A stretch of DNA of 64,000 nt from assembly GCA_023678885.1 (NCBI GenBank), contig CM042979.1, positions 20,451,513 to 20,515,512 of the forward strand, written 5' to 3'. This DNA is from Pogostemon cablin (taxonomy: Eukaryota; Streptophyta; Magnoliopsida; Lamiales; Lamiaceae). The translations under genes were made by a program, and so were the position numbers. This document shows, in pieces, positions 37,654-50,039 of this stretch; positions within the stretch are counted from its first letter, which is position 1; each line of letters begins with the position of its first letter. A model generated the notes under the pieces. It saw only the letters and a list, made by a program, of their open reading frames with translations, was not told the DNA's origin and did not search any database.

Positions 37654-38851
37654 TGTTGGCAATTGGATCTTGTGGTTCAAACGTGATCGTTAGTAAATAG
37701 GCAAACAGTAAACAGCGGAAGCAATAATGTGTTTACCGTACTTCAGGGTTGATGTAGAGTCTGAATCACTGCAGAAGAACACCTCTTGATCTTCTGCTGT
37801 ATGTCCCAAGTCAACTCTAGTGTTGGGTGGTCAACAATCCCCAGAGTTCTCTCAATCTGCTTCTCTCTAACTCACGTCAAAAGAGGCGCAGGAAGTTAGG
37901 TTTCCAGAAGCTGAGATGACTATATATATTGGGCTACAGCAGGGACCAGGAGGAGAAATTGGGCTGGGCCTCAATTGAACTTAATTAACCAAGCTTAGCC
38001 CAAAGCTTTTAATTAAATCCAATAATAATAATATAGTCCACTAAAATATTATTACTGCACTACCCGTCCAATCCCAAAATTATGTTCTGGGCTCCTTCTT
38101 ATTATGAGCCCGATAGTCTCCTCATGTTTAAGATATTCAATGTCCATTAATTAATTAAGTTACTGACAACTCTAATTAATTAATATCTCATCCGAGAGTA
38201 GTACCACTCAACCTTATTATCATGCCGGAAATTAATCCACTTGCAAGATTTACATGATAAACCTTATGAGCTCCTCAAGGGGACATTATCAACCTATGAC
38301 GGACATGGATTCCTTCTACAATCAACAGCACACCATAGATACAGCACTACTTCCCAACTCACCGAGTTTGTTGATTTAATACTTATAAATCTCACCCATT
38401 GATGAATCAAAGAAATACATACTGCCCTACGTGTCGAGGTTATTGTATAGGGATTAAGAGCACGAACTTCCATAATAACAGAGATCAAGTTCTACTATAT
38501 AGTCAGTATAAGAAGAACGACCTCAGGCGGTCCTGCTCAATACACACAAGTGCACTAATGTGATTCTATAGCCAAGACAAGCTAATACCAAACCACACTA
38601 CAACCATACCGATAGAGAGTCCTCGTCTATCTCAGTTGTGAGCATCTGTTTATACTTTATAAGGAAACCGATAATATGATCTTCCGCGTGTTGTCGCACA
38701 ACATATTATCTACAGTATAAAGTAATTGGACTATTGCATCATGCATATAAAATAAATTATAAGATGCAATCATTTGATCAATGATACTCATTTCAAATAT
38801 TGTTATGACATTGTTCATACTAAAGCTAGACTTTTAGTATACAATCCAACA
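37654..38851 (-). repeat. 5' LTR of copia D
   Basis: Nearly identical to 30827-32024. Differences seen by eye lie at about 37817 (g/a), 38122 (c/t) and 38582 (a/c). Confidence 0.95.
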
Positions 38852-38856
38852 GAATT

Positions 38857-40481
38857 AAGGACGAGGCGTCTGGACGACGAGTCGGCGTGACTTGGAGTCT
38901 CACTGACGATTGGCGTCTGGACGGACCAGAACAGAAGGTCCCGGGTGAGTTCACGCCGATCCCGGTCGGATCGGAGATGATCGGTGACACTCGAGACTGG
39001 TGGACGGCGCTGATGATCCCAATCGACGAAGAGCTCTGGCTGGGCGATTCGAGGTAGATCCAGGCAGATCGGGGCAAGTCGACGAAGGATCTGGCGGCGG
39101 CGCGCGGCTGACCAGTGATGGCTGTGGAGCGGCTGCCTACGGGGGAGGCATCTTGTTGCGCCGCTGTCATTGAAATCTGGCAACGGCGTAGATGGATGGT
39201 CTCGGTAGTACGCGGTGGTGCGCGGTGAAGCGCCGCGGTGCTGGAAAGCTACGAGTCTCGCCAGTGACGCTTCGGACTGCATGCGCGTCTGAGTGCATGG
39301 TCGCGGCGGCAGCGGTGACTGGCTGCTGGGCGACACGCGCGGTGCAGACTACAATGGAGATCTCCGGCCGTTGGTTCATCGGAGAAGGACTGATGGCGAC
39401 GTTCCGATGGGCTGAGGGTTGTGCCAACGGCGGATGTGCTGTGTGACAGACTGCCGGGAATGTTTCGTCTGGATGCTGCGGCTAGCAGTGATTCTAGGGC
39501 TCAATATTTTTTTTGTGGTGTTGGGCTTGTGTCTGATGTTGGGCAGTTTTTTTTTTAGTTGGGTTGTTTGGGCTCAGTTTCATTTTCTTTTTAAATCTAA
39601 TGGGCCATGATTTAAGGGATTAGAAAAGGGCTGTAATTCTTGTATTGGTTTTGGGCTGGCAGGTTTAATTGGCTAATTTATTGGGCTTGATGGGCTCTAT
39701 TGGCTCTAGTTTTATTTATTGGCTAGATTAATAGGCCCATTTACTTGATTTATTTAGTGCCTTAATTCCTTTTATATATAATTGATTTAATTGTTCTACT
39801 TGACAATTAATTGTTATATATGTGGCATGTTCTATGTGATTTATTAAATTTTAAATTAAATAAATATAGAAGCATGCTAAGTTGTATATTTTATTCTGGA
39901 ATATTATATGCATGTTAAAAACCATCTGTGCTAAATAACTAAGTGGGAGAGGGGATTGGTATATAAATTCCCATGGCCTCCATTATTGGTTTGTAAGTGA
40001 TGTGAGTAAACTTGCGCGTTGGCATTAGAGCCTTTCTCCCTATCGGATGAGTTTGTTCACGGATCACTGGTACAAACTTCTTTAAGATAATCGTAGGAAG
40101 TTATCTGAGCGCGTGTGTACTTCTCCATCTGTAAGGCACACAAGCTTGGGCCGCGGACTTGGGATTAAATAATGGTATACACTTAGGTGTAAATAATATG
40201 TATCCTCCCCATCGGAGTCACTGCTGTTATTTGCATGGCTAAATAGAAACCGACTATTAATTATTTTATCATAAAGTTAGGTTGACAAATGAAATTATTG
40301 GGTAAAACCTTCTCTTGTAAATGTTCGGGTTTGTATACGTCCACACTATCGTGGCATGCAAATTCACGGTGCTTGAGATGTTGGTGAATTTTATTTTATA
40401 TTGTTTTGAGGGATTCAATATAAATTGATAAATTCGAAGTGTTTGATCTGTTTATTTAATTATGATTCTCAGGATTTTCAA
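38857..40481 (+). other. Copia C leader, second part
   Basis: Resumes after the D insertion. Positions 38857-39480 are GC-rich and 39500-39950 T-rich with TTGGGC motifs, the mirror of the D leader. Antisense ORFs of up to 173 codons here have biased composition and are not supported as genes. Confidence 0.75.
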
Positions 40482-43400
40482 ATGGCACTCAACTCACTTT
40501 CTGTAATACTTAAAGAGCATAAACTTACTGGTACTAATTATGTCAACTGGAAGCGAAACATGGACATTGTTTTAACTGCTGAAGATTATATATTTGTTCT
40601 CTCTGAGGAATGTCCTCCGGAACCTAATGATGACTTTATCGAAGAGCAAAGAAATGCTTATAATAGGTGGACCAAGGCTGATAGGATGGCTAAATGCTAC
40701 ATTTTGGCTTCTATGTCAAATGTGCTTCAGACTCAGCATCAAGCCATGGAGACCGCCTATGATATGATGCATAATCTTAAGGAACTCTTCGGACATCAGA
40801 GTCGTCCTGCTAGGTCGAAGGGCATGTCGGCCTTGATGAATACCAAAATGGCTGAGGGCACTTCCGTAAGGGAACATGTCCTCAGGATGATGGGCCAACT
40901 CAATGAGTTGGAAGTTCTTGGAGCTGAAATCGATGGGGAAACCCAGGTCGATATCATACTCCAAAGCTTGCCTAGGAGTTTTGAGCAGTTTCGCCTGAAC
41001 TATGGTATGAACAAACATTTGTACACATTGGCAGAACTTCTGACAGAACTTGTGGCGGTGGAAGAACTGTTTCGTAGACCTCCTCAGGTTCATGTTGCTG
41101 AATATGCTGCTCATCCTAGGCCGAAAGGCGGTAGGAAGAAAAAGAAGCAAGGAAATTCAGCACCGGTGAACCAAGTGAAAGCAAAGACTGGTGCGGTCAA
41201 GAAGCCTAAAGGCAAGTGCTTCAAATGCAAGCAGCCGGGACACTACAAGGCAGACTGCCCTCTTCTGAAGGGGAACAGGAATGGTAAGTCTTATATACTA
41301 GTTGTTGAATCGTGTTTAGCGGCTGTATCTGCTGACACTTGGTGTGTAGATACGGGAGCCACTGACCATGTCTGCAATTCTTTGCAGGGGTTCCACCAAA
41401 CCCGACAGCTCAGTGATGGAGAGATTACTATACTCATGGGAAATGCTACAAGAGTAGCAGCTGTTGCAGTGGGAGACGTCTATTTATCTTTTAATAAGAA
41501 TAAAACTCTTGTTTTGAGGAATTGTCTTTATGTACCTCATTTTAGAAAGAATTTAATTTCAGTTTCTAAATTATTTATGGATGGATATTCTGTTTCTTTT
41601 AATGACAAAGTTGTTTTAAGGAAAAATAGAATTTTTATCTGTGATGGTGCATTGATAGATAATTTGTATACTCTTAATCCAATTACTCCCACAGTGCAAC
41701 AAATTGAAATGAATGATACATCTACTAATAAGAGAAAAGAACCTTCTAAAATGAACCAAACATATCTTTGGCATCTAAGACTAGGTCATATTAACTTGAG
41801 TAGGATTCAAAGGTTGATAGCCGATGGACCTCTGAGTTCATTAGTAGTGGAAAATTATCCAACTTGCGAATCCTGCTTGGAAGGAAAAATGACAAAAAGG
41901 CCTTTCAAGGCAAAGGGGCATAGAGCCAAGGATTTGTTGGAATTGGTTCATTCTGATTTATGTGGTCCTATGTCTGTCCAGGCAAGAGGTGGTTTTGAAT
42001 ATTTCGTCACTTTCATTGACGATTATTCAAGATACGGATATATTTATTTGATGGCCGCAAGTCTTAATGCTTTGATAAATTCAAAGAATACAAGGCTGAT
42101 GTGGAAAAGCAACTTAGAAAATATATCAAAACACTACGATCTGATCGTGGTGGTGAATATCTCTTGGGAGAGTTTAGGAATTATTTATCGGAAAATGGGA
42201 TTGAATCCCAATTGTCTGCACCGGGCACACCCCAGCAGAATGGTGTAGCGGAAAGAAGGAATAGGACTCTTATGAAAATGGTAAGATCAATGATGAGTTA
42301 TTCGGAATTACCAAATTCGTTTTGGGGACACGCCTTAGAAACAGCGGCTTACATTCTAAACTTAGTACCTTCTAAATCGGTAGCCTCCACACCCACAGAA
42401 CTGTGGACCGGGCGCAAGCCTAGTCTGAAACATGTTCGGATTTGGGGTGCTCCGGCACACGTGTTAAAGGCAGATGCTGATAAGTTAGAATCACGTACTG
42501 ATGTTTGTCTGTTTATAGGGTATCCTAGAGGAACGAAGGGTGGTTTATTTTATAGTCCCAAGGACCAAAAGGTGATCGTGAGCGCGAATGCCAGATTTTT
42601 GGAAGAGGATTATATAATGGATCATAAACCCATGAGTAAAATTATTCTAGAAGAAGTTAGAGGGGAAACACCAAATATAATACCAATTGTGCAAGAGGAT
42701 ATACCACAGGACACGGCACCGCGTGTCACACATGATACACAAATACCTGCGGAGCCTCGTCGTAGTGGGAGAGTTGCCAGACAACCGGATAGATTCATGG
42801 GATTGGGAGAGTCATCCGACTTGGTCCCAGGTGAACATGAAATTGACCCATGGAATTATAACGAGGCACTACAGGATAAAGATGCTCAATTATGGCAAAA
42901 CGCAATGAAATCTGAGATAGAATCCATGTATTCTAATCATGTCTGGGAGCTTATAGAACCACCTAATGGTGTAAAAGCTATTGGATGCAAGTGGATCTAT
43001 AAGAGAAAAAGAGGATCTGACGGTAAGGTGGAAACCTTTAAAGCAAGGCTTGTGGCTAAAGGATATACTCAGAAAGAAGGAATCGATTATGAGGAAACCT
43101 TCTCGCCCGTGGCCATGCTTAAGTCAATCCGGATTCTTTTGTCTATTGCTGCTCATATGGATTATGAGGTATGGCAGATGGATGTCAAGACAGCTTTCCT
43201 GAATGGAAGTCTTGAGGAAAACATCTATATGAAGCAACCAGAGGGTTTCATTGCAAAGGGCGAAGAGCATCTTGTGTGTAAGCTTAAAAGGTCCATTTAT
43301 GGATTGAAACAAGCTTCAAGATCTTGGAACATCCGTTTTGATGAAGTAATCCAGTCATATGGATTTATTCAATGTCCGAATGAATCATGTGTATACAAGA

Positions 43401-44428
43401 AGTGTGACGGAAATGTAGTGGTATTTCTTGTACTCTACGTGGATGATATTCTGCTCATTGGAAACAATGTAAAGGTATTGTCGGGCGTAAGGGTATGGCT
43501 GTCCAAGCAATTTGAGATGAAGGACTTGGGAGAGGCCGGACACATTCTTGGGATCAAATTAATAAGGGATCGCAAGAAAAGAATGTTGTGCTTATCCCAA
43601 GCTTCATATATTGATACAATCCTGACTCGTTTTAGCATGCAAGATTCCAAGAAAGGTTTTCTACCTTTCAGACATGGAATACCTCTATCTAAGGAAATGT
43701 GTCCAAAGACACAACATGAAATAGAGGCAATGAAGCTGGTCCCTTATGCTTTGGCAGTGGGAAGTCTCATGTATGCTATGCTATGTACGAGACCAGATAT
43801 CCGTTATGCCGTGGGCATGGTCAGTAGGTATCAAAGTAATCCAGGACAAGGGCATTGGACTGCGGTAAAGCATATTTTGAAGTACCTGCGAAGGACTAGG
43901 GATTATGTGCTGGTTTACTGGGCAGATACTTTGTTACCTTTGGGTTATACTGATTCAGATTTCCAGTCAGATAGGGATGCTAGTAAATCCACCTCGGGTT
44001 ATGTGTATACTCTTGGAGGAGGAGCCGTAATATGGAGGAGTGTAAAGCAGAAATGCGTTGCGGACTCTACCATGGAAGCTGAATATGTAGCAGCCTCTGA
44101 GGCAGCTAAAGAAGCAGTATGGCTCAGGAACTTCTTAATGGACTTGGATGTGATTCCTGGTTTGCCCAAAGCTATCACAATTTATTGTGATAACAGTGGT
44201 GCAGTAGCAAACTTGAAGGAACCACGAGCCCATAAGACAAGTAAACACATTGAGCGCAAGTACCACCTGATACGAGACATCGTTAAAAGAGGGAAAGTCG
44301 TTGTTGCTAAGATAGCATCTGAGGATAACCTAGCTGATCCTTTTACTAAGAGACTTCCAGCGAAAGCGTTCGATGGGCATGTAGAAGGAATGGGGATTAG
44401 ATGCGTGTCAGCAGATAAGGCAGCGTAG
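40482..44428 (+). pseudogene. Copia C gag-pol polyprotein with one frameshift
   Basis: I place the start at the ATG at 40482 (MALNSLSVILKEHKLTG), because an upstream in-frame ATG reads through leader-like sequence. Gag carries the zinc knuckle CFKCKQPGHYKADC at about 41215-41260. Protease is WCVDTGATDHVC at about 41340-41375. The integrase zinc region is LWHLRLGH..CESCLEGK at about 41765-41890 and the core is IDDYSRYGY. A one-base loss in the TTT run at 42071-42073 shifts frame. The second block reads SDRGGEY, then YVDDILLIGN in reverse transcriptase (about 43430-43460) and STMEAEYVAASEA and YCDNSGAVA in RNase H. Total length 3947 bp equals 1316 codons minus one base. The break is within integrase. 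Confidence 0.93.
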
Positions 44429-44450
44429 TCTTTTAGTATAAGTGGGAGAT

Positions 44451-45658
44451 TGTTAGATTTGTATACTAAAAGCCTTGCTTTTGTATTGAACTATGTAATA
44501 ACGATTTTATTTGAAATGAGAATCATATGATCAAACTGTTTTGCATATTATAAATTATTTATTTATATATTTGTGCAAAAGTCCATTTACTTTATACTGT
44601 AGATAATATGTTGTGCGACAACACGCGGAAGATCATATTATCAGTTTCCTTATAAAGTATAAACAGATGCTCACAACCGAGATAGACGGGGACTATCTAT
44701 CGGTATGGTTGTAGTGTGGTTTGGTATTAGTTTGTCTTGACTATAGAACCACATTAGTACACTGCTTTGTGTATTGAGTAGGACCGTCTGAGATCGTTCG
44801 ACTTGTACTGTCTATATAGAAGAACTTGATCTCTGTTATTATGGATGTTCGTGCTCTTAATCCCTATACAATAACCTCGACACGTAAGGTAGTATATATT
44901 TCTTTGATTCATCAATGGGTGAGATTTAAATGTATTAAATCAACAAACTCGGTGAGTTGGGAAGTAGTGCTGTCTCTATGGTGTAATGTTGATTGTAGAA
45001 GGAATCCATGTCCGTCATAGGTTGATGATGTCCCCTTGAGGAGCTCATAAGATTTATCATGTAAATCTTGCAAGTGGATTAATTTCCGGCATGATAATAA
45101 GGTTGAGTGGTACTACTCTCGGATGAGATATTAATTAATTTGAGTTGTCAGTAACTTAATTAATTAATGGGCATTGTATATCTTAAACATGGGGAGACTA
45201 TCGGGCTCATAATAAGAAGGAGCCCAGAACGTAATTTTGGGATTGGATGGGTAGTGCAATAATAATATTTTAGTGGACTATATTATTATTATTGGATTTA
45301 ATTAAAAGCTTTGGGCTAAGCTTGGTTAATTAAATCTCATTGAGGCCCAGCCCAATTTCTCCTCCTGGTCCCTGCAGTAGCCCAAGTATATAAGTTATCT
45401 CAGTTCCTAATAACCTAAGTCTGTGCCACTTACGTAGAGAACAGATTAGGAGCAGATCGAGAACTCTCTGGGGATTGTTGACCACACAACACCAGAGAGT
45501 CAACTTTGGGATATACTGTAGAAGGTCAGAGGTGTTCTTCACAGATCATCATCCTCTACACCAATCCAGAAGACAGGTAATTATTTTATGCTTCCGCTGT
45601 ATCTAATTATCTGTTTTTCTTATTGAATCACGTTCACCATAAGATCCAATTGCCAACA
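44451..45658 (+). repeat. 3' LTR of copia C
   Basis: 1208 bp, ends TTGCCAACA, followed by the duplicated gtaat. Contains the 64-codon LTR ORF at 44826-45020. Confidence 0.95.
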
Positions 45659-45663
45659 GTAAT

Positions 45664-46327
45664 CACGTCTCCAGGGCTTGGAATGGGCTTTTCAAGTGAT
45701 CACACGCATTTTTGCCTCGAAAATCCGGATAAGGTAAGGTTCCGCACGATGGTTCAACCTCAGCAAACAGGTCGAACCATTGACCGCAGGTCAAACCACA
45801 GGTCGAACCCACCTACTGGAAGTATTCTGCACTTGGTTCGACTTCTTGTACAGGTCGAACCATTCCGTCTTGGTCGAACCATAGGTCGAACCATGCTACT
45901 GGATAATTTCTGCTCTTAATTCGACCAACCGTCAGGTCGAATCCCCAACGTCGTGGTCGAACAAACTTTCTCACGAACTGGTTCGACCATGGTTTGACCT
46001 GATAGACAGGTCGAACCCCTCGAGTCATGGTCGAACCCATCTGCTGCCACTTTGCATTGCTGGTTTGACCTGCTGGAGAGGTTGAACCCTCCTCCAACAA
46101 GTCGAACCCACCTCTCTCACTTGGCGGTACGCGTGGCCTCGACTTTGTCTCTTCAATTCTTGGCACTTTCACTCCGATTTTGCTATGAAAACCACTTAAA
46201 TAGCTCCACTAACACCTGATTCATGCTAATTCACAATATATATAGGTTTTCCACCTATTTCCACCTCAAAACTCTCCAAAACTAGCACAAAACATGATGC
46301 CAAACTTGTGAATTTACACACTAATCA
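45664..46327 (-). repeat. 5' LTR of gypsy A, right part
   Basis: Continues the A LTR interrupted at 29185. Matches 16842-17498, including the hairpin array (45751-46109). Ends CACTAATCA, followed by the duplicated cccct. Confidence 0.92.
45751..46109. repeat. GGTTCGACC/GGTCGAACC hairpin array, A 5' LTR
   Basis: Counterpart of the array at 16925-17280, with scattered substitutions. Being in both LTRs, it was part of the element when it inserted. Confidence 0.9.
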
Positions 46328-46332
46328 CCCCT

Positions 46333-47366
46333 CACTTAGAATCATAACATGGAATCCTGTTCAATAGTAAACGCGCTCAATCAACAACCAAGATATATAT
46401 TCAGACTCTATATAACAGTTGAAGATGCACAAAACGACTCTGAATATGGATTAAAACGTGCAATTATATATAAAATAAATCCACAAGTAATGTTGTACGT
46501 AAGACACACAAGAGAGTTTAATTAATTCATAAAACTTTCAAAACCCTAGATCTACCAAAATGGTTCTAGTCCATGATGTTGCGAAGAATAATCATGGACA
46601 TTGGATAGATCTTACTCATATGTCCAAAAAATACAAGATAAATTAGGAAACGATAAAACCCTAGATGTGGACATCATCACGTCCTTCTCCGTCTTGAATC
46701 TTCCTCTTGGTTCTCCTCTTGATTCTACAGACGAATCTTCAATGTGATGGATGGATGGAGGAAAGGATGTGGATAATGGTTGGGGGTGATCCCCCCTTGT
46801 GGGGTGTAGGATGATTGTGTTGCGGTTCCTTCACATGAATGATGATGTAAAATATATATAGGTGTGAGAAGGGAATTAAATAAGGAAATAAAAGATATGG
46901 GTGAATCATGGAGGATTATGTGATAAGGAGATTAATTGTGCTCCAAGAAATAGGTAATTTTCGGAAATTCTCAAAAATTTTCGGAAATTCTCGCTGGCAG
47001 CTGCGCGGCTTCACGATTTTGATCATAACTTTCTCGTTTGGACTCCGATTAAAGTGTTTCTTATGCCAAAACGATCATCTCTTCTGTGGCTTTCCAACTA
47101 TTTATCACACATCCAGTTCAGATCTCCGAAAGAATACAGAAAAATTACACAAGTTGGACGTGCGTTTTTCAGCATTCTTGCACAAGTTGCACCTTTTCTC
47201 CAACTTTGCACTTTTGATCCTTTTTCCACCTAAAATACAATAAAATACCTCAAATGCACATTTTTCTCACATATATCAAATATAAGACACTTGTGCTAAT
47301 ATATGACAACAATTCCTATCAAAAAGTGTTAAATTGGACACTAAAACACGCTTATTTTCACTATCA
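46333..47366 (-). repeat. 3' LTR of B, right part
   Basis: Resumes B's LTR after element A. Parallel to 51955-52994. Ends TATCA. Contains the shared module (46991-47098). Confidence 0.9.
46991..47098 (+). repeat. Shared ~105-bp module in the B 3' LTR
   Basis: Same module as 3279-3387 in copia F. Another copy in B's 5' LTR is at 52617-52724. Key strings are CATAACTTTCTCGTTTGG, CTCCGATT and GTGGCTTTCCAAC. Confidence 0.7.
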
Positions 47367-49456
47367 TTAATCTCCCAAACTTACCATTTGCTCGTCCTGA
47401 GGCAATAAAATAAAATTAAAGAGAAATAGAGTAAGATAATTAGTGGTGAAACAAGGACTATGACAAATACCATTCAAAATAAAATTGTCCTCAACTCAGG
47501 TCATGCAACTCTAACTATATGTAATAATCAATTCTTAGCATATAATATAAGACAATCACCACCAATTTAAATGCTCAATTGACATGTTCTCACGGGAAGT
47601 ATATATCACTCACACTCAAGTCTAAAAGATGTATACTTATGGATTAAGGTGTTTACACTCAGATTCAATTCAAGTACATGCGTAATCATAAACTTGCCAA
47701 ATATCTCAAACTCTCCTCCACTAAAAGTATGATTCGACAATGGGATCAAAAATGACTTTTCTTTTGGATGTAATATTGGCTCTTTGGTTAAGGTAGGAAA
47801 TATATGGATAATGTAACTCAAATAGTGGAAAACTAAAGCTGATTGATCACTTCAACTTTCATCCTCTCTTTCTTTTCAATGCAGACGATTTTCATTCCTT
47901 CTTCACCTTCAAGCACAATAATTTTTCTTTCTTCTCTCATTTTTTCCTCTCATTTTTTTTCTCTAGGTACCAGTTTTGGGCACTATCTTGCGCATCCTCC
48001 ATAGGATACTAGATTTAAGCACTACTCTAAGGTGTTTTATTTCATGGAGTACTAGATTTAAGCACTACTCCATGATTTTTCTTAGATGCATTATCAAGCT
48101 CAATCACTATTTCAATACCAATTTCATTCCTTCCCAAGTTGTTATAAAATTCCATCAACACACTTTGAAAAGCCATTAATTCTCTTCTAGAAGGACAATC
48201 AAGGCTTAAAAAATTCAGATGCTCAAAGTGGTTATTTCTCATAGGCTGCCAAAGAATAAGATATTTAGGCTCAACGGGGCTAACTACGGATAAACATCAT
48301 TCGCTAGGGAATTATTTAGCTAAGTGACTCATAAATTCAAGGATGGCCTTGGATCACCTCCCATCATCTAACACACATGTAGTTTCAAGTAAGACAAAAA
48401 ATAAGTTCTAGAATACTCATACAAGAACGATACTCACCAGAAAAGAAATATCATATGATTATGTACATGATCAATGAGGTTCAAAATATCACATGGGTTT
48501 TTAACAAGTAATAGAGCATTTTTCATGGTAAGCAATATCCCACAAGTACACATAGAACTTCATACCACCATATAACTCAAGTACACTTCCTTCATTAATT
48601 TCAAAAGCATATGAATTCTAAGAAAAATTTAAAATATAAGCTCACATGGATCACAAAATCAAGATCTCAATCCTTTCACTCCTACTAATTAAAAGTGCAC
48701 ATAAAATTAGAACAAGAAAATGAGGGCACCTGATTTTTCTTCAACGTATGAATGAGTTCCTCGAGTTGTTCAACTCGATCAGGTCAAAGCCTCAGTGTAG
48801 AACTCGTCTTGCCACTCTTTTAACTTTTTCTATCATTAAAACTCAATTACACCTCATCATCAAAGATTCATCAATAATAAAATAGGAGAACTATAAGAAA
48901 GACTCAATTGACTATCTAATCAACTCCACACACTAGACACACCAACACAACACACTAAACATTAGATAAGTTGCAAAAAATCAATATACCAACACCGGTT
49001 AAAGTATTAATACTCCGCAAAAAACCAACCCCCTAACAAACAAACAACCAACGAAAGGAAAAATTATACCCTTAGTGCTCATAAGATGAGGTAAGTACAT
49101 CATACCCCCAAACTTAGTAAAAACGTAAGTCAAAACTAAGTTTAAAAAGAGATGTAATTGCTGAAATGTGAGCACCTCAAATATAATAAATCCTCACTCA
49201 CACAAAAGAAATAATAAAGTAATAAAATGGAAAGGCAAGCCCCCAACAGATGCTCATGTTTAACGTCGAAGAGTCACGACGGATGTAACCTTTTGAACTA
49301 CTGGATCAGAGAACGGTCTTATCGCATCCTTACCTTCAAATACTTTCTTTCCCTCTTCTTGTCTACACTCAGCACCTCACCTTTCTTGGTAACAAGTATA
49401 TGATCCTTAGAATTTCCTTCCTCCCATGGCTGTCTAGATTCCTCCTTGTCAATCTT
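47367..49456. other. B: 3' non-coding internal region
   Basis: Starts with a polypurine tract complement (47370-47380). No coding capacity is seen. Parts match A's 3' non-coding region, and 48960-49285 matches A's pol/post-pol intergenic block (21685-22010). All of RT, RNase H, integrase and the post-pol ORF that lie between these in A are absent. Confidence 0.75.
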
Positions 49457-49885
49457 TTACTCAAATTTAGAATCATCTGTCCTATTAAAATCAAGATTAA
49501 ACAAGTTAGAAATCACATTTATGCTCTTGCACGATTGAGTCTCCATGGGTATCTTCATTGCTTTATAAAAAGATAAAACCACATCTTCATTGTCCATCTG
49601 TAGTCTAAGCTTCTCAGCTCTCAACCTCTTTTCTCTTTCCCACTTATTTTTCACTATAAGCTCAGTATTCTGCTCATGTGATGGTACTGGAGTACTCAGA
49701 ACTTCAGGTATAACATTCTGCACGAAAAATGGTGTCGGACAAGTTGGTTCGACCTCAGTTTGTCCATGGATATTGGTCGAACCATGCTTTAGAAAGTGTG
49801 TTCTCTCCCGGACAGGTCGGTTAGACCATAGTTCGAACAACAGGGTTGGTTGAACCATAGTGGTCATGATTGAACTGTGCTTCAA
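49457..49885 (-). pseudogene. B: fused gag-protease fragment
   Basis: Ends with a segment that joins WEREKRLRAEK (the region just before protease in A) directly to LRLQMDNEDVV (which follows protease in A, as LRLRMDEEEVL). An internal deletion therefore removed the protease. The N-terminal part is translated hairpin array. Confidence 0.65.
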
Positions 49886-50039
49886 TAGGAACAGAGTGTT
49901 GCAGATAGGCTTTTTCGACCTCAGTTCAACAGGGTTGGTCGAACCATATTAGTCGTGGTCGAACTGGTCGTCTGGAAGCTCTGAAGGTTGCCCAGGTGCT
50001 TGGTTCGACCTTCTAGCTTGGTCTAACTCTGGTCCAATC
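49746..50039. repeat. GGTTCGACC/GGTCGAACC hairpin array, B gag-protease linker
   Basis: Three to four more diverged units at the same place as the 26065-26576 array in element A, including GGTTCGACC and GGTCGAACC arms and TCTGGAAGC-type spacers. Orthologous position in a different Athila family. Confidence 0.8.

Larger units (their letters stand above)
30827..38851 (-). mobile_element. Copia LTR retrotransposon D (innermost, very young, defective)
   Basis: Minus-strand element of 8025 bp. The 3' LTR is 30827-32024 and the 5' LTR 37654-38851, both 1198 bp, with three differences found by eye (about 99.7% identical). gaatt is duplicated at 30822-30826 and 38852-38856. A perfect primer-binding-site complement lies at 37640-37651 and a polypurine-tract complement at 32025-32035. 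The internal coding region is decayed throughout: frameshifts, stops and a missing integrase segment, with stops within the first codons of the expected gag. It shares lesions with F, so it was already defective when it inserted. Confidence 0.95.
29186..45658 (+). mobile_element. Copia LTR retrotransposon C (interrupted by D)
   Basis: Plus-strand Ty1/copia, 8443 bp without D. Both LTRs are 1208 bp (29186-30393 and 44451-45658), with about 22 differences counted by eye (about 98% identical). gtaat flanks it at 29181-29185 and 45659-45663. The primer-binding site TGATATCAGAGC (30396-30407) matches the initiator-Met tRNA type with one mismatch. The polypurine tract is AGTGGGAGA at 44441-44449. 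Gag-pol is complete but for a single-base frameshift. Element D sits in the leader at 30827-38851. Confidence 0.95.
14204..46327 (-). mobile_element. Athila-type gypsy element A (interrupted by C and D)
   Basis: Minus-strand Ty3/gypsy element of the Athila type, about 14.0 kb on its own. The left (3') LTR is 14204-17498 and contains solo LTR G. The right (5') LTR is 28169-46327 and contains copia C. Without insertions the LTRs are about 1683 and 1681 bp. The cccct duplication is at 14199-14203 and 46328-46332. The order on the minus strand is gag, hairpin array, protease, reverse transcriptase, RNase H, integrase, second array, spliced post-pol ORF, 3' LTR. No tRNA primer-binding site is visible next to the 5' LTR (28140-28168). 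LTR divergence is about 3% by eye. Confidence 0.92.

Noticed and set aside
38815..39336. 173-codon minus-strand ORF and neighbours at 38826-39446
   Set aside because: Antisense to the C leader in GC-rich sequence where stop codons are rare. Pro/Arg/Ser-rich composition bias only.
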